DNA of 64,000 bases from assembly GCF_002119525.1 (NCBI RefSeq), contig NZ_CP017917.1:1054001-1118000 (forward strand). The letters run 5' to 3'. This DNA comes from Vibrio syngnathi. Lineage in GTDB: Bacteria; Pseudomonadota; Gammaproteobacteria; Enterobacterales; Vibrionaceae. This document shows, one piece after another, positions 56,790 to 64,000 of this stretch. Position numbers and translations under genes: made by a program. Numbering within the stretch: the first letter of the stretch is position 1; each line of letters opens with the position of its first letter. Below the pieces are notes generated by a model. The model had not been told where the DNA came from. It searched no databases and worked only from the letters and a program-made list of their open reading frames with translations.

Positions 56790-56980
56790 ACTTACACAAA
56801 GAAGAAATTTCATGGGTCACAGAGATTCGACAGCTTAATAGCGATATACTCCACCGCCACATATTGCCCAAGCTACAACACCACAGTTATCTCATCGACT
56901 TTGAATTTAATGAACGAGAAAGCATCGGAACTATCGTTTCAGGCAACGGAAACACCCTAGGAAATTTCACACTCCTATAG
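56771..56980 (+). CDS. Small 69-residue protein, uncharacterised
   Basis: The frame reads MLKIKIDLHKEEISWVTEIR ... and ends NGNTLGNFTLL. AAAGG lies six to seven bases before the ATG. Composition is that of a normal soluble alpha/beta protein, better than expected for chance in this A/T-rich stretch. It overlaps the 32-residue frame upstream. A two-gene micro-operon (for instance of toxin-antitoxin type) is conceivable but nothing in the sequence proves it. Confidence 0.5.
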   Translation: MLKIKIDLHKEEISWVTEIRQLNSDILHRHILPKLQHHSYLIDFEFNERESIGTIVSGNGNTLGNFTLL

Positions 56981-57210
56981 CATTTCCCATAGGCTTCAGA
57001 AAGAAACACCGTCTAGTTCGACAGATATAAAAGATGTCACCCTCAATTCGCTCTAGCAGAACAAAATAGAGTAGAAGTAAAACAGATCAGAAACCTAGCC
57101 TTTTTGCATTTCACACGCGGCTAACGCTAGCTAGGTTATCGTGCTTCTATTGAAACCAACTTATATCAAACTCTGAATCACCAATGCGTCATTATCAGTG
57201 CATTCATGGA

Positions 57211-57804
57211 CTAACAAGTTAACGGCATCGACCTTAACTTCTGATCAAGAGTATATAAGTGTTCTGCAGCTTGCATGTGTTGAGGGTAATCACTGAATTT
57301 CTCACGATTCTCCTCATTCATCTTACATGTCTCATCCACCAGCATTAACTTCCAATACAGCTTTGTTGTATGCAGCATCGCCAGTAACGGTTTGAACACC
57401 TCTTTCTCATAAGCTTGAATCAATTCTTCAATCAACTCATCACGCTCGTCTTCACTTGCGATTGAACCACTGGTTGCCGACAACACTTTTTGATACTTCA
57501 GGTTTTGTTGAAGCTTATCCATGACTGTTTGGTTTTCTTCCGCTAGCTCAACAAGTTTCGACTTAATGATATTGACCCAATTGGCTTGACTCAGTACCGC
57601 GTCATCAACACTGGTGAAGTCTTCTCGTATCTGTCGCTCTACGTCTTTTTGAGCTTTCTTTAAAACGGCGCGCACCTTTTGAAAAGGCAGCTGATATTCC
57701 TTACTTAGATCGATAATCAGTTTATGAAAACCACCATTTGGAAGGTGTAAGTTTTCCTTAAACGTCGCCATTGCAGCTTCTTGCTGATCGGTAAGGTGAG
57801 TCAT
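57211..57804 (-). CDS. Conserved-type cytoplasmic protein, all-helical
   Basis: The 197-residue protein starts MTHLTDQQEAAMATFKENLH. It is highly charged, predicted helical throughout, with probable coiled-coil segments (about 75-110 and 120-140) and no membrane helix or signal. I recognise no domain. GGAAAC lies shortly before the ATG. It is flanked by gene-poor regions; promoter lies in 57805-58050. Confidence 0.65.
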   Translation of the reverse strand: MTHLTDQQEAAMATFKENLHLPNGGFHKLIIDLSKEYQLPFQKVRAVLKKAQKDVERQIREDFTSVDDAVLSQANWVNIIKSKLVELAEENQTVMDKLQQNLKYQKVLSATSGSIASEDERDELIEELIQAYEKEVFKPLLAMLHTTKLYWKLMLVDETCKMNEENREKFSDYPQHMQAAEHLYTLDQKLRSMPLTC

Positions 57805-58070
57805 TCTGTTTCCTATTCTTTATCACTTATGGTGCTGAGCCCGCGATCATACCACTATATAACCTTGTTTTTTCGGTAACTTGATAGGTTACATCTAGGT
57901 GCGTACTTAATTTCTCTCAACACGTTATCTTTTGGCTAGTTTTCACACTACTTGGCATTAAATGGTAAGTTTCTATCAATGAATATTCGTACATTAGTCG
58001 CACAGGGTATATCGCCAGACAGGAGTCATTACTTACATATGAAAGACAACAGCGAGAAATGAGAAACCAT

Positions 58071-58232
58071 ATGACCTATTCAGAATACAAAGAATCCGAT
58101 CTGCATAAGTGCGTTAGCGTTGGTGCAGAAGCAACGGTATCAATCGCCAAGTTTACCGTTAAAGCCACTATCCTTTTATTTCGATTTTTCCGCTGGCTTG
58201 TCGTATCGGCCTATTCATATGTGATGAAGTAA
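58071..58232 (+). CDS. Small 53-residue membrane protein
   Basis: The frame reads MTYSEYKESDLHKCVSVGAE ... and has one hydrophobic helix with basic residues (KFTVKATILLFRFFRWLVV). An in-frame ATG 12 bp upstream (58059) is an alternative start, and a seven-codon frame (58039-58062) overlaps that start. A terminator follows 45 bp after the stop, which supports a real short transcription unit. Confidence 0.55.
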   Translation: MTYSEYKESDLHKCVSVGAEATVSIAKFTVKATILLFRFFRWLVVSAYSYVMK

Positions 58233-58277
58233 TCTGTATTGGAGTCGTTGTTTTCATTACGACTTATACAAATACTC

Positions 58278-58309
58278 AAAAGCGCGCCCTATTAGGTCGC
58301 GCTTTTTTT
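58278..58309 (+). terminator. Terminator of the small membrane protein gene
   Basis: AAAAGCGCG(C) / (G)TCGCGCTTTT with a short loop is followed by seven T residues. The T-run ends where a long frame towards the lipoprotein opens, which is why the lipoprotein start is placed further downstream. Confidence 0.88.
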
Positions 58310-58456
58310 ATGCCCAGTTTTATACCTAGCTTTATGCCAAAAACCCGAGGACATTTTATATTGTCAGTGGCGCTAAATGGTAAAACTGATAATCGAATAA
58401 AAACCATACTACACCTGTTCCAACAAAACAGACTTCTAACTTATACAGGTACTAAA

Positions 58457-58996
58457 ATGAAAAAGATTGCACTTAAAATTGTAGGACTAACGGTTTTGGC
58501 TTCTGCGCTAACTGGTTGTATCGGCAGCAACGCCGTAACAGGGAAAGTGATGAAATTTAACGTTGAAGTTGTCGATAACCGCTATGCTCGTGCAGGTGTA
58601 AACTTCTTATTGGCGCCTGTATACGGTATTACTACCGCAGCAGACTATGTGGTATTCAACTCGCTTGAATTCTGGACAGGTAAAAACCCTATCAGCGGTT
58701 CACCACACGTATTTGATACAAAAACAGACACGCACTTCAAAGTGAACGATGAGCTAGACCCAAGCTTGAAAGAAGCGCCTGTAGGACCGATTTCAAACAA
58801 TCGTGCGATTGAGACAGGTGAGATGATTAAGATCGACGAAAACACGATTCAAATGGACATCGTCTATACGTCTGGTGAAACCGCGACTCTAACGGGCATC
58901 AAAAACGGTCAAAACGTTACCTATTACATGGATGGTCAGCTTGTATCGCAAACGACTATCGCTGAATTAGAGAAGATTCAAAGCTCTGAAGCTTAA
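58457..58996 (+). CDS. Lipoprotein, DUF3332 family
   Basis: The 179-residue protein starts MKKIALKIVGLTVLASALTGC with lipobox ALTGC, so Cys21 is lipidated. The rest (GSNAVTGKVMKFNVEVVDNR, TAADYVVFNSLEFWTGKNP) fits the DUF3332 family of unknown function. ATG 58457 has AGG eight bases upstream and begins the signal peptide; the frame's earlier ATG at 58310 directly abuts a terminator and would add 49 residues before the signal. A bidirectional terminator lies after it. Confidence 0.85.
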   Translation: MKKIALKIVGLTVLASALTGCIGSNAVTGKVMKFNVEVVDNRYARAGVNFLLAPVYGITTAADYVVFNSLEFWTGKNPISGSPHVFDTKTDTHFKVNDELDPSLKEAPVGPISNNRAIETGEMIKIDENTIQMDIVYTSGETATLTGIKNGQNVTYYMDGQLVSQTTIAELEKIQSSEA

Positions 58997-59060
58997 GATT
59001 TGTAGCTCATAGGGAGTTCAATCTCCAAGCTACATTTGACTTTGAATAGTGTAAAACATA

Positions 59061-59090
59061 AGAAGCCCGGCAATTGTCGGGCTTCTTTGT
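59061..59090. terminator. Bidirectional terminator between lipoprotein and channel genes
   Basis: The stem AAGAAGCCCGGCAA / TTGTCGGGCTTCTT (near perfect) has T on both strands. It serves two convergent genes. Confidence 0.88.
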
Positions 59091-59115
59091 ATGTGCTCTA
59101 TCATTTGTAAATGAT

Positions 59116-59775
59116 CTATTGGGACTGAGACTGTGCAAGTCGAATGCTCACCAAACTCGCCACCATGATAGCCAAGTAAAAGCTGCCGATAATGGATTCC
59201 ATAAACACGAAGAACTGAGCAATAGGCAGAGCTGGTGATATGTCGCCATAGCCAACCGTGGTCAAGGTGATAAAGCTAAAGTACATCGCATTGAACAAGT
59301 TGGTTAGCCAGATTTGCTCTTCTAACCCGTTAAATGCACTCGGGAAGATTTCTAAAATCAATAAGTAGATAGTCGACCAAGCGAATCCCAGCAACAAGTA
59401 AATACAGATAGAACCAATAATGTGATTGGGCGTCACCGTCTTTGCTTTCATTACCTGTTTGAGAGCGGAATAAATATGTGAGAACAGAAACACCGCCAAT
59501 GCCGTTAACGTCACTATCGAAAGGTTATAGTCCTCCAAAAACGAGAATACCCCCGACACCGTAGCGGTTATCAATAGCAGGCCATACCAAGAGCGATACA
59601 AGGCTCGCTCTTTATGTATTCCCACTATCGAAACAGCCAAAGTAATAATGATCAAAAACAGAATGGTCTTTTGACCTTGCGGATAAAACTGCTGCATCAC
59701 CGCGCAACCAAAAAACAACACCAACAGTGCATAGAATAAGAAGTAGAAGTTGTCGTCTTTAGAGACTGGCTTCAT
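59116..59775 (-). CDS. Two-pore-type potassium channel protein
   Basis: The 219-residue membrane protein has about six hydrophobic segments and the selectivity filter TTVGYGD (in FITLTTVGYGDISPA), preceded by a pore helix and followed by an inner helix. This is the Ion_trans_2 pore domain. No cytoplasmic RCK/TrkA-N domain is present, so gating is unknown. Its ATG directly follows the stop of the AI-2E-family gene with no spacer, so it is the last gene of the four-gene operon. Confidence 0.9.
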   Translation of the reverse strand: MKPVSKDDNFYFLFYALLVLFFGCAVMQQFYPQGQKTILFLIIITLAVSIVGIHKERALYRSWYGLLLITATVSGVFSFLEDYNLSIVTLTALAVFLFSHIYSALKQVMKAKTVTPNHIIGSICIYLLLGFAWSTIYLLILEIFPSAFNGLEEQIWLTNLFNAMYFSFITLTTVGYGDISPALPIAQFFVFMESIIGSFYLAIMVASLVSIRLAQSQSQ

Positions 59776-60876
59776 CTATTTTCCCTCTGCCTCTGCAGTT
59801 TTTTTCTCAGTTTCTTCTTGGTTTTTATCTTCAAGTCCAAGCCAGGCCATCATCAACTCATAAGTCAAACTCAGTATCACAGCACCGACAAACAAGCCGA
59901 CAATGCCTGACATCGCCATTCCGCCCAGTGCACCCAGTAGAATAACCAACATAGGAATGTGAGATCCGCGGCTCAATAGCATAGGTTTCAAGATAGCATC
60001 ACTGCCACTGACCAAAATACACCACACTAAGAACAGGCTCGCCGCTAGCGTCGATTCAACACTGAACATGTAAATAATGGCAGGCAACAGAGCAAGAATT
60101 GGTGGCAGTTGGATTATGGCAATCAGAAGAACAGCTAATGCCCAAAACGCAGCCGCAGGAACGCCTGCAATCACTAAACCAATGGCCGACATAATGGATT
60201 GAATCACAGCAACGCCTATCACACCCTGCACGACACTACGTACCGTTGATTTAGATAACTGTACCAACTCTTCACCTTTACCATCGGTTAAGCGAGCCAC
60301 TAAGTGAGTGACCCCGGTTTGGCATTTATCGGCGTTACTCATGAAGGCACCGGCAATGATGGTAGAAATAATAAACTGAATAAACCCTCCACCTAACGAA
60401 CCAAGAACAGAGGCAGCTTTCGTCGCAAACTGTTTAAGTTCGTCAGCATACTTTATGAACGTGCCTTCAATATTATTGGAGGCAGCTACCAAAGTTGAAT
60501 ATACCTTCTCACCAATGAATGGAATATCTTGTAAAGACTCTTTCGGTTTAGGCAATGACAATGTGCCATCTTGAAGCCCTGTCATCAGATCAGAAGCGCT
60601 GGTGTAGATACCAGAAGAAAGCGCCGCCAAAGGAATAAACAGAAGAATCACACCAATAAAGCTGAGCAATGCACTGGCTTTACCTTTCGACATCCCCGTT
60701 TTGTTTGAAATTGCGACAGCGACTGGATAGAGCGCAGTCGCAATGATCGCCCCCCAAATAACCAATAGAATAAATGGGCGTAAAATCGCAAAACACCAGT
60801 AGACGAGCATAGCAATCGCTGCAATTTTGATGGCAGCGTCTATCGCCTGTTTTGAAAAATCGTCGGTTAACTTCAT
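59776..60876 (-). CDS. AI-2E family transporter
   Basis: The 366-residue protein belongs to the AI-2E (PerM/YdiK/TqsA) superfamily. N-terminal helices (about 18-50, 65-90) come first, a soluble stretch (about 90-150) follows, and then the conserved C-terminal bundle with LPPILALLPAIIYMF and LGALGGMAMSGIVGLFVGAVIL. Family members export small molecules (autoinducer 2) or Na+/Li+; a specific substrate cannot be assigned. It ends in a charged tail. It starts 22 bp after the DUF2955 gene. Confidence 0.87.
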   Translation of the reverse strand: MKLTDDFSKQAIDAAIKIAAIAMLVYWCFAILRPFILLVIWGAIIATALYPVAVAISNKTGMSKGKASALLSFIGVILLFIPLAALSSGIYTSASDLMTGLQDGTLSLPKPKESLQDIPFIGEKVYSTLVAASNNIEGTFIKYADELKQFATKAASVLGSLGGGFIQFIISTIIAGAFMSNADKCQTGVTHLVARLTDGKGEELVQLSKSTVRSVVQGVIGVAVIQSIMSAIGLVIAGVPAAAFWALAVLLIAIIQLPPILALLPAIIYMFSVESTLAASLFLVWCILVSGSDAILKPMLLSRGSHIPMLVILLGALGGMAMSGIVGLFVGAVILSLTYELMMAWLGLEDKNQEETEKKTAEAEGK

Positions 60877-60898
60877 GAGACGTCCTTGTTAAACAAAA

Positions 60899-61918
60899 TT
60901 AATGCTGATTTTGTAGAAACTTCCAATTCCGAGTTTCTAGGAATAAAGAGGCCAAAATCATATATGTGCCAATTAGCAATAATTGGAATATGCGAATAAA
61001 AGTGTTGCTATCGATATCGCCGGAGATCATCAATGTGCTACCGACAAGTACTAGCAAGGTACTAAATGCAGTGGCGAAAATCGGTGCTTTTTCGGGAACC
61101 GTGTAGATCTTCTTAGCAATCACAATAGCGACCAAGCCTATGAATAAAGAGTAGAAGATAATATTCGGAACAATCGAAAGGATTGAAAAAGCAGCTATCG
61201 CAAGCAAGCCACCAATGCCATTACTGATCACCAAAAATGCTCTTAATTTGACTGATTTTTCTGAAGTGATCATTAAAGATAACAACGCAATAAACATCAT
61301 GGTTAACAATGCTTCAGATATCTGAAAAATAAAGAAAAAGCACACAACGGGATAAGAGATAATCATCGCACGGAAAGCCGCATACCAGCGCTCTGTCTTA
61401 TTGAAAGGTACCGACGCAAAGCCAGAGAACTCCGACTTAGGTTCAGGGAAGAAGACATGAACCAGCGCAAAAATAGTCACCGACACTACACCAGAAGTCG
61501 CTAAACCTGATGCCAACAATACAGAGACTCCGGGGTTATCAATCGCCATGAATGGCAACATCAAGACAACAATCAACAGTATGGTGGCGAACAGATTCCA
61601 TTTAGGGTCTACAAACAAGTAGTAACCCCAAAGCATCATTAGCCCCACTAAAATCAGTAGTGGGATCGGGTAATGGGTAATTCCTCGCGACAGCAATAAA
61701 CCTAACCCCATGGTGACAACAACAGCCAATAACAATTCGTATACCGTTTCCTTATGGAGATTTGGTTTATCAATTAAGAACTTAGCAGTGAACACTGGCG
61801 CCACGAACGCAAGTGGCCAGTTTATCCATGCCGCCAAGAAAACAGCCAATGTGACCCCTACGGTAAACCGCAGGATCCGTTGCTGTGTTTGTTGGTCTGG
61901 AATCGGCTTATCGGACAT
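60899..61918 (-). CDS. DUF2955 (FUSC-related) membrane protein
   Basis: The 339-residue protein has about ten hydrophobic helices in two sets (residues about 18-155 and 185-330) around a short charged loop. It fits the DUF2955 family, distantly related to AaeB/FUSC efflux permeases. It overlaps the HlyD-type gene by 11 bp. A membrane-fusion protein plus DUF2955 permease is a recurrent pair, so it is probably the inner-membrane pump partner. Confidence 0.83.
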   Translation of the reverse strand: MSDKPIPDQQTQQRILRFTVGVTLAVFLAAWINWPLAFVAPVFTAKFLIDKPNLHKETVYELLLAVVVTMGLGLLLSRGITHYPIPLLILVGLMMLWGYYLFVDPKWNLFATILLIVVLMLPFMAIDNPGVSVLLASGLATSGVVSVTIFALVHVFFPEPKSEFSGFASVPFNKTERWYAAFRAMIISYPVVCFFFIFQISEALLTMMFIALLSLMITSEKSVKLRAFLVISNGIGGLLAIAAFSILSIVPNIIFYSLFIGLVAIVIAKKIYTVPEKAPIFATAFSTLLVLVGSTLMISGDIDSNTFIRIFQLLLIGTYMILASLFLETRNWKFLQNQH

Positions 61919-63029
61919 AAGACAATACGCTAATCAGACGAATCCATACTTTGCCTATCGCGTTGAACACAAAGTTGTCGCCGCTATAAACAATCACATC
62001 CGCTTGGCCGCCCACTCGAAGCATGCCTTGCATCTCATCTCGTTCAAATTCAATAGTGATAGGAAGCATCTGTGTTTGACGCAACCAACCCGTTTGTTGG
62101 CTAGCTTGAGCAAGCTTACCTGCTTGATCATTTTGTCCCCAATCAACACCCCAATCGATGCTACTCACTCGCCCTTTCACGATTTGTCCTGGAGCGAAAT
62201 CCAACGCCACTTCAACTTCATCACCGACGGTTACGTTACCAAGGCTATTTTCACGATAATAAGCTTCAATCCAGATATCTTCCGTTGAAACAAAGGTCAT
62301 GATCGGTTGACCTGCTGACGCGTAGAAACCCTCAGACAGGCTAAAGTTAGAAACGCCCCCTTGTGTCGGTGCTGTAATCACGGTGCGCTCTAGGTTCAAC
62401 TGTGCTTGTTCAAGTGCCAACAACGCCGCTTTCACTTGGCTGTTTTCTTGACCTTCTTTACCCATTTGTTTCTTAGCTCGGTCAAGGTCAGCTTCTGCAT
62501 TGACAACCGCCGCTCGAGAAGTCGCCAACGATGCTCGCGCTTTATCGGCATCTGATTTAGAAACAACGCCTTTGTCGGCCATCTCTAAAACACGCTTAGC
62601 TTGTAGTTTAGTGTTTTGTCTTTCAACAATCGCTGAAGTGAGTTTCGCTTGAGCAGACGCAATACTGGCAGTTTGAGCACCGACATTCTGCCCTGCAATC
62701 TCTAAGTTCTGCTCGGCTTGTTGTACTGCTATTCGATAATCAGACTCGTCTAAAATAGCTAATTTGTCACCTTGATTAACCAGTTGGTTAGGTTGAACCA
62801 GTATATCGAGTACTTTACCCGACACCTCTGGCTTGATTGGTACGATATAACCTTTTACACGAGCATTATCAGTAATAGGGATGATGCGGTCTGAAATGAC
62901 ACTGAAGAGCAACATGAATGCAACAAACAACAATAAGTAGTTTGTGACCTTTCTTACTTTGTCTTTTCCGTTTTCTTGCTGGCCAACTTCTTCATTGGCT
63001 TCTTGCTTATTCCCGTCGACTTCTGACAT
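61908..63029 (-). CDS. HlyD-family membrane fusion protein
   Basis: The 373-residue periplasmic adaptor has one N-terminal membrane helix (about 30-50), a lipoyl half-motif (IKPEVSGKVLDILVQPNQLV), a long alpha-helical hairpin (about 95-195), and the second lipoyl/beta-barrel region (ITAPTQGGVSNFSLSEGFY). It is like EmrA/AaeA. It is the first gene of a four-gene operon and would link a pump to an outer-membrane channel; no outer-membrane component is in the window. Confidence 0.9.
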   Translation of the reverse strand: MSEVDGNKQEANEEVGQQENGKDKVRKVTNYLLLFVAFMLLFSVISDRIIPITDNARVKGYIVPIKPEVSGKVLDILVQPNQLVNQGDKLAILDESDYRIAVQQAEQNLEIAGQNVGAQTASIASAQAKLTSAIVERQNTKLQAKRVLEMADKGVVSKSDADKARASLATSRAAVVNAEADLDRAKKQMGKEGQENSQVKAALLALEQAQLNLERTVITAPTQGGVSNFSLSEGFYASAGQPIMTFVSTEDIWIEAYYRENSLGNVTVGDEVEVALDFAPGQIVKGRVSSIDWGVDWGQNDQAGKLAQASQQTGWLRQTQMLPITIEFERDEMQGMLRVGGQADVIVYSGDNFVFNAIGKVWIRLISVLSYVR

Positions 63030-63188
63030 GGGACTCCCTTCTAGATAACTAACATCAACAAAATTAATACTTTAAAAATAAACCCAGCGATGGAAAACTC
63101 AAGTAAATAGGGTTAGATTTAGTAAACAAAACGTTGCAAATGATATGCACGTCTAATTGTGCAACAATATATACAGGATTGTATTCCA

Positions 63189-64000
63189 ATGACCTCTAGT
63201 CACTACCAAGTCCCGGTAATTCAAACGAACTACGCTAAAATTCTGGTTCAGGTTTTTTCTGACTATGGTCTTGATTTACACTTGTTGCTTAAAGATTCAG
63301 GTTTACCACCCGACCTTATCGAATCAGAAAGTGATTTTGTGCCATCAGAATCAATCAAACGGCTGATTTATCTGACTTCATCACAACTGGGCGTCTCTCG
63401 TTTTACCGATGTGCTCGGCCTTGCGTTTAGACGGAGAATCATCCCATACGTCCTGCATCAGTTTACCGAATTTGAAACGATTGAAGATTCGTTAAAACAC
63501 ATCAACACCATTTTCTCCTATGACTCTCCCGGTAGTAGAGTCGACTTTATTCAAGAACATGGGCAAAGTTGGTTTTGTCGAACCGCTCCTGAAGATAGCT
63601 CATCGATGTTCCAATGGGGTGAAGTTTTCGCGATCACCTATATCATTGAATTAATAAATATTTTATCTAAGTCACCTTGGCAACCAACCAAGGTACGCTT
63701 GCAAGGAAATGACACAGACATCGTTAAAACGCTGCTTTCCAATCATTGCCAGTTGTTTGTCGACCATAGCTCCACAGCAGTTATGATCCCTGATGAGATC
63801 TTACAATTACCGATTCGACTCACTGCCAAAGATTTGAGCAACAAGCCCGCTATCATTGAATGGCACACCAGCTTTACTGACAGTGTCTACGAGTTGCTCA
63901 AGCCCTATATGAAAGAACAAGACCTCTCACTTGAAGAAGCGGCTGCGCTGCTTAACTTTTCGGTAAGAACGTTTCAACGTAAACTCAAAGGCGAAAATAC
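63189..64000 (+). CDS. AraC-family regulator, partial (runs off right edge)
   Basis: The open frame starts MTSSHYQVPVIQTNYAKIL and stays open for 270 codons to the window end. The N-terminal part fits the arabinose-binding-type domain of the OruR/ArgR-like AraC subgroup. Near the end the first HTH appears (LSLEEAAALLNFSVRTFQRK). About 60-70 residues seem to be missing. It is divergent from the HlyD-led operon, 159 bp apart, and is the obvious candidate regulator of that operon. Confidence 0.88.
   Translation, partial: MTSSHYQVPVIQTNYAKILVQVFSDYGLDLHLLLKDSGLPPDLIESESDFVPSESIKRLIYLTSSQLGVSRFTDVLGLAFRRRIIPYVLHQFTEFETIEDSLKHINTIFSYDSPGSRVDFIQEHGQSWFCRTAPEDSSSMFQWGEVFAITYIIELINILSKSPWQPTKVRLQGNDTDIVKTLLSNHCQLFVDHSSTAVMIPDEILQLPIRLTAKDLSNKPAIIEWHTSFTDSVYELLKPYMKEQDLSLEEAAALLNFSVRTFQRKLKGEN

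Noticed and set aside
57091-57137. Inverted repeat AACCTAGC / GCTAGGTT
   Set aside because: Eight-base arms with a 31-base loop are expected occasionally by chance and no T-run follows.
58310-58456. Upstream extension of the DUF3332 lipoprotein
   Set aside because: It starts directly at the T-run of a terminator and would bury the lipoprotein signal peptide 49 residues inside.
1-64000. rRNA, tRNA genes, prophage or phage-defence islands
   Set aside because: I saw no tRNA- or rRNA-like sequence, no phage structural genes, and no recognisable restriction, CRISPR or other defence genes apart from the FAN1-like nuclease, which is a repair-type enzyme.

Overview
The window looks like chromosomal DNA of a marine Vibrio, most plausibly of the Splendidus clade and probably from chromosome II. 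This rests on gene content (assimilatory nasA-nirBD, fruBKA with a divergent Cra-like repressor, vctPDGC iron uptake, HMG-CoA reductase, TorT/TorS, YjjI/YjjW, Cti) and on base composition in the mid-40s percent GC. The organism name is an inference; no database search was possible.

Region by region: (1) 1-2095 is an accessory, cassette-like patch. It has a truncated gene at the left edge, two orphan minus-strand genes each ending inside a copy of a 148-bp repeat, an IS110-family remnant, and two 58-59-bp inverted-repeat elements with integron attC-like ends. (2) 2096-11833 is a nitrate assimilation island: nasA divergent from nirB-nirD-nitrate transporter, plus a fused PP2C phosphatase/Ser-Thr kinase. 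A near-perfect sigma-54 promoter and NtrC-like half-sites lie between nasA and nirB. (3) 11901-17327 is the fructose PTS locus (fruR/cra < > fruB-fruK-fruA) with three repressor palindromes. (4) 17375-23554 holds single genes: a DOPA-dioxygenase-like protein, YghU-type GST, an HNH protein, a small membrane protein, an OFA-family transporter, and a FAN1/VRR-NUC nuclease gene broken by a one-base frameshift and followed by nine perfect 7-bp repeats. (5) 23655-35927 carries cti, torS < > torT, mgsA, a glyoxalase-fold protein, helD < > yccS. (6) 36279-39280 has two small Vibrio-type genes, mvaA and a LysR regulator. (7) 39348-43328 is the YjjW/YjjI glycyl-radical pair with an IS4-family element inserted 24 bp in front of yjjI. 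(8) 43423-51819 has an MFS transporter with a divergent LysR regulator, then an HD-GYP response regulator translationally coupled to a 1640-residue hybrid sensor kinase with about three periplasmic binding-protein-like domains. (9) 52133-56000 is the Fur-type vctPDGC ferri-siderophore ABC system. (10) 56000-57210 is a gene-poor stretch with an overlapping pair of tiny genes. (11) 57211-58996 holds small conserved hypotheticals and a lipoprotein. (12) 59116-64000 is a HlyD / DUF2955 / AI-2E-family / potassium-channel operon divergent from a truncated AraC-family regulator.

Functional links: nitrate taken up by the NarK-type carrier is reduced by NasA to nitrite and by NirBD to ammonium under probable nitrogen control. 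Fructose enters through FruA/FruB and is phosphorylated again by FruK. TorT/TorS sense TMAO, but their partner TorR is not in this window. VctPDGC import iron-siderophore, but no TonB-dependent receptor is present. The most unusual candidates are the repeat-terminated orphan genes at the left end, the giant multi-sensor kinase with its coupled HD-GYP output, the kinase-phosphatase fusion in the nitrate locus, the four-gene membrane operon at the right end, and the overlapping micro-ORFs near 56.7 kb.
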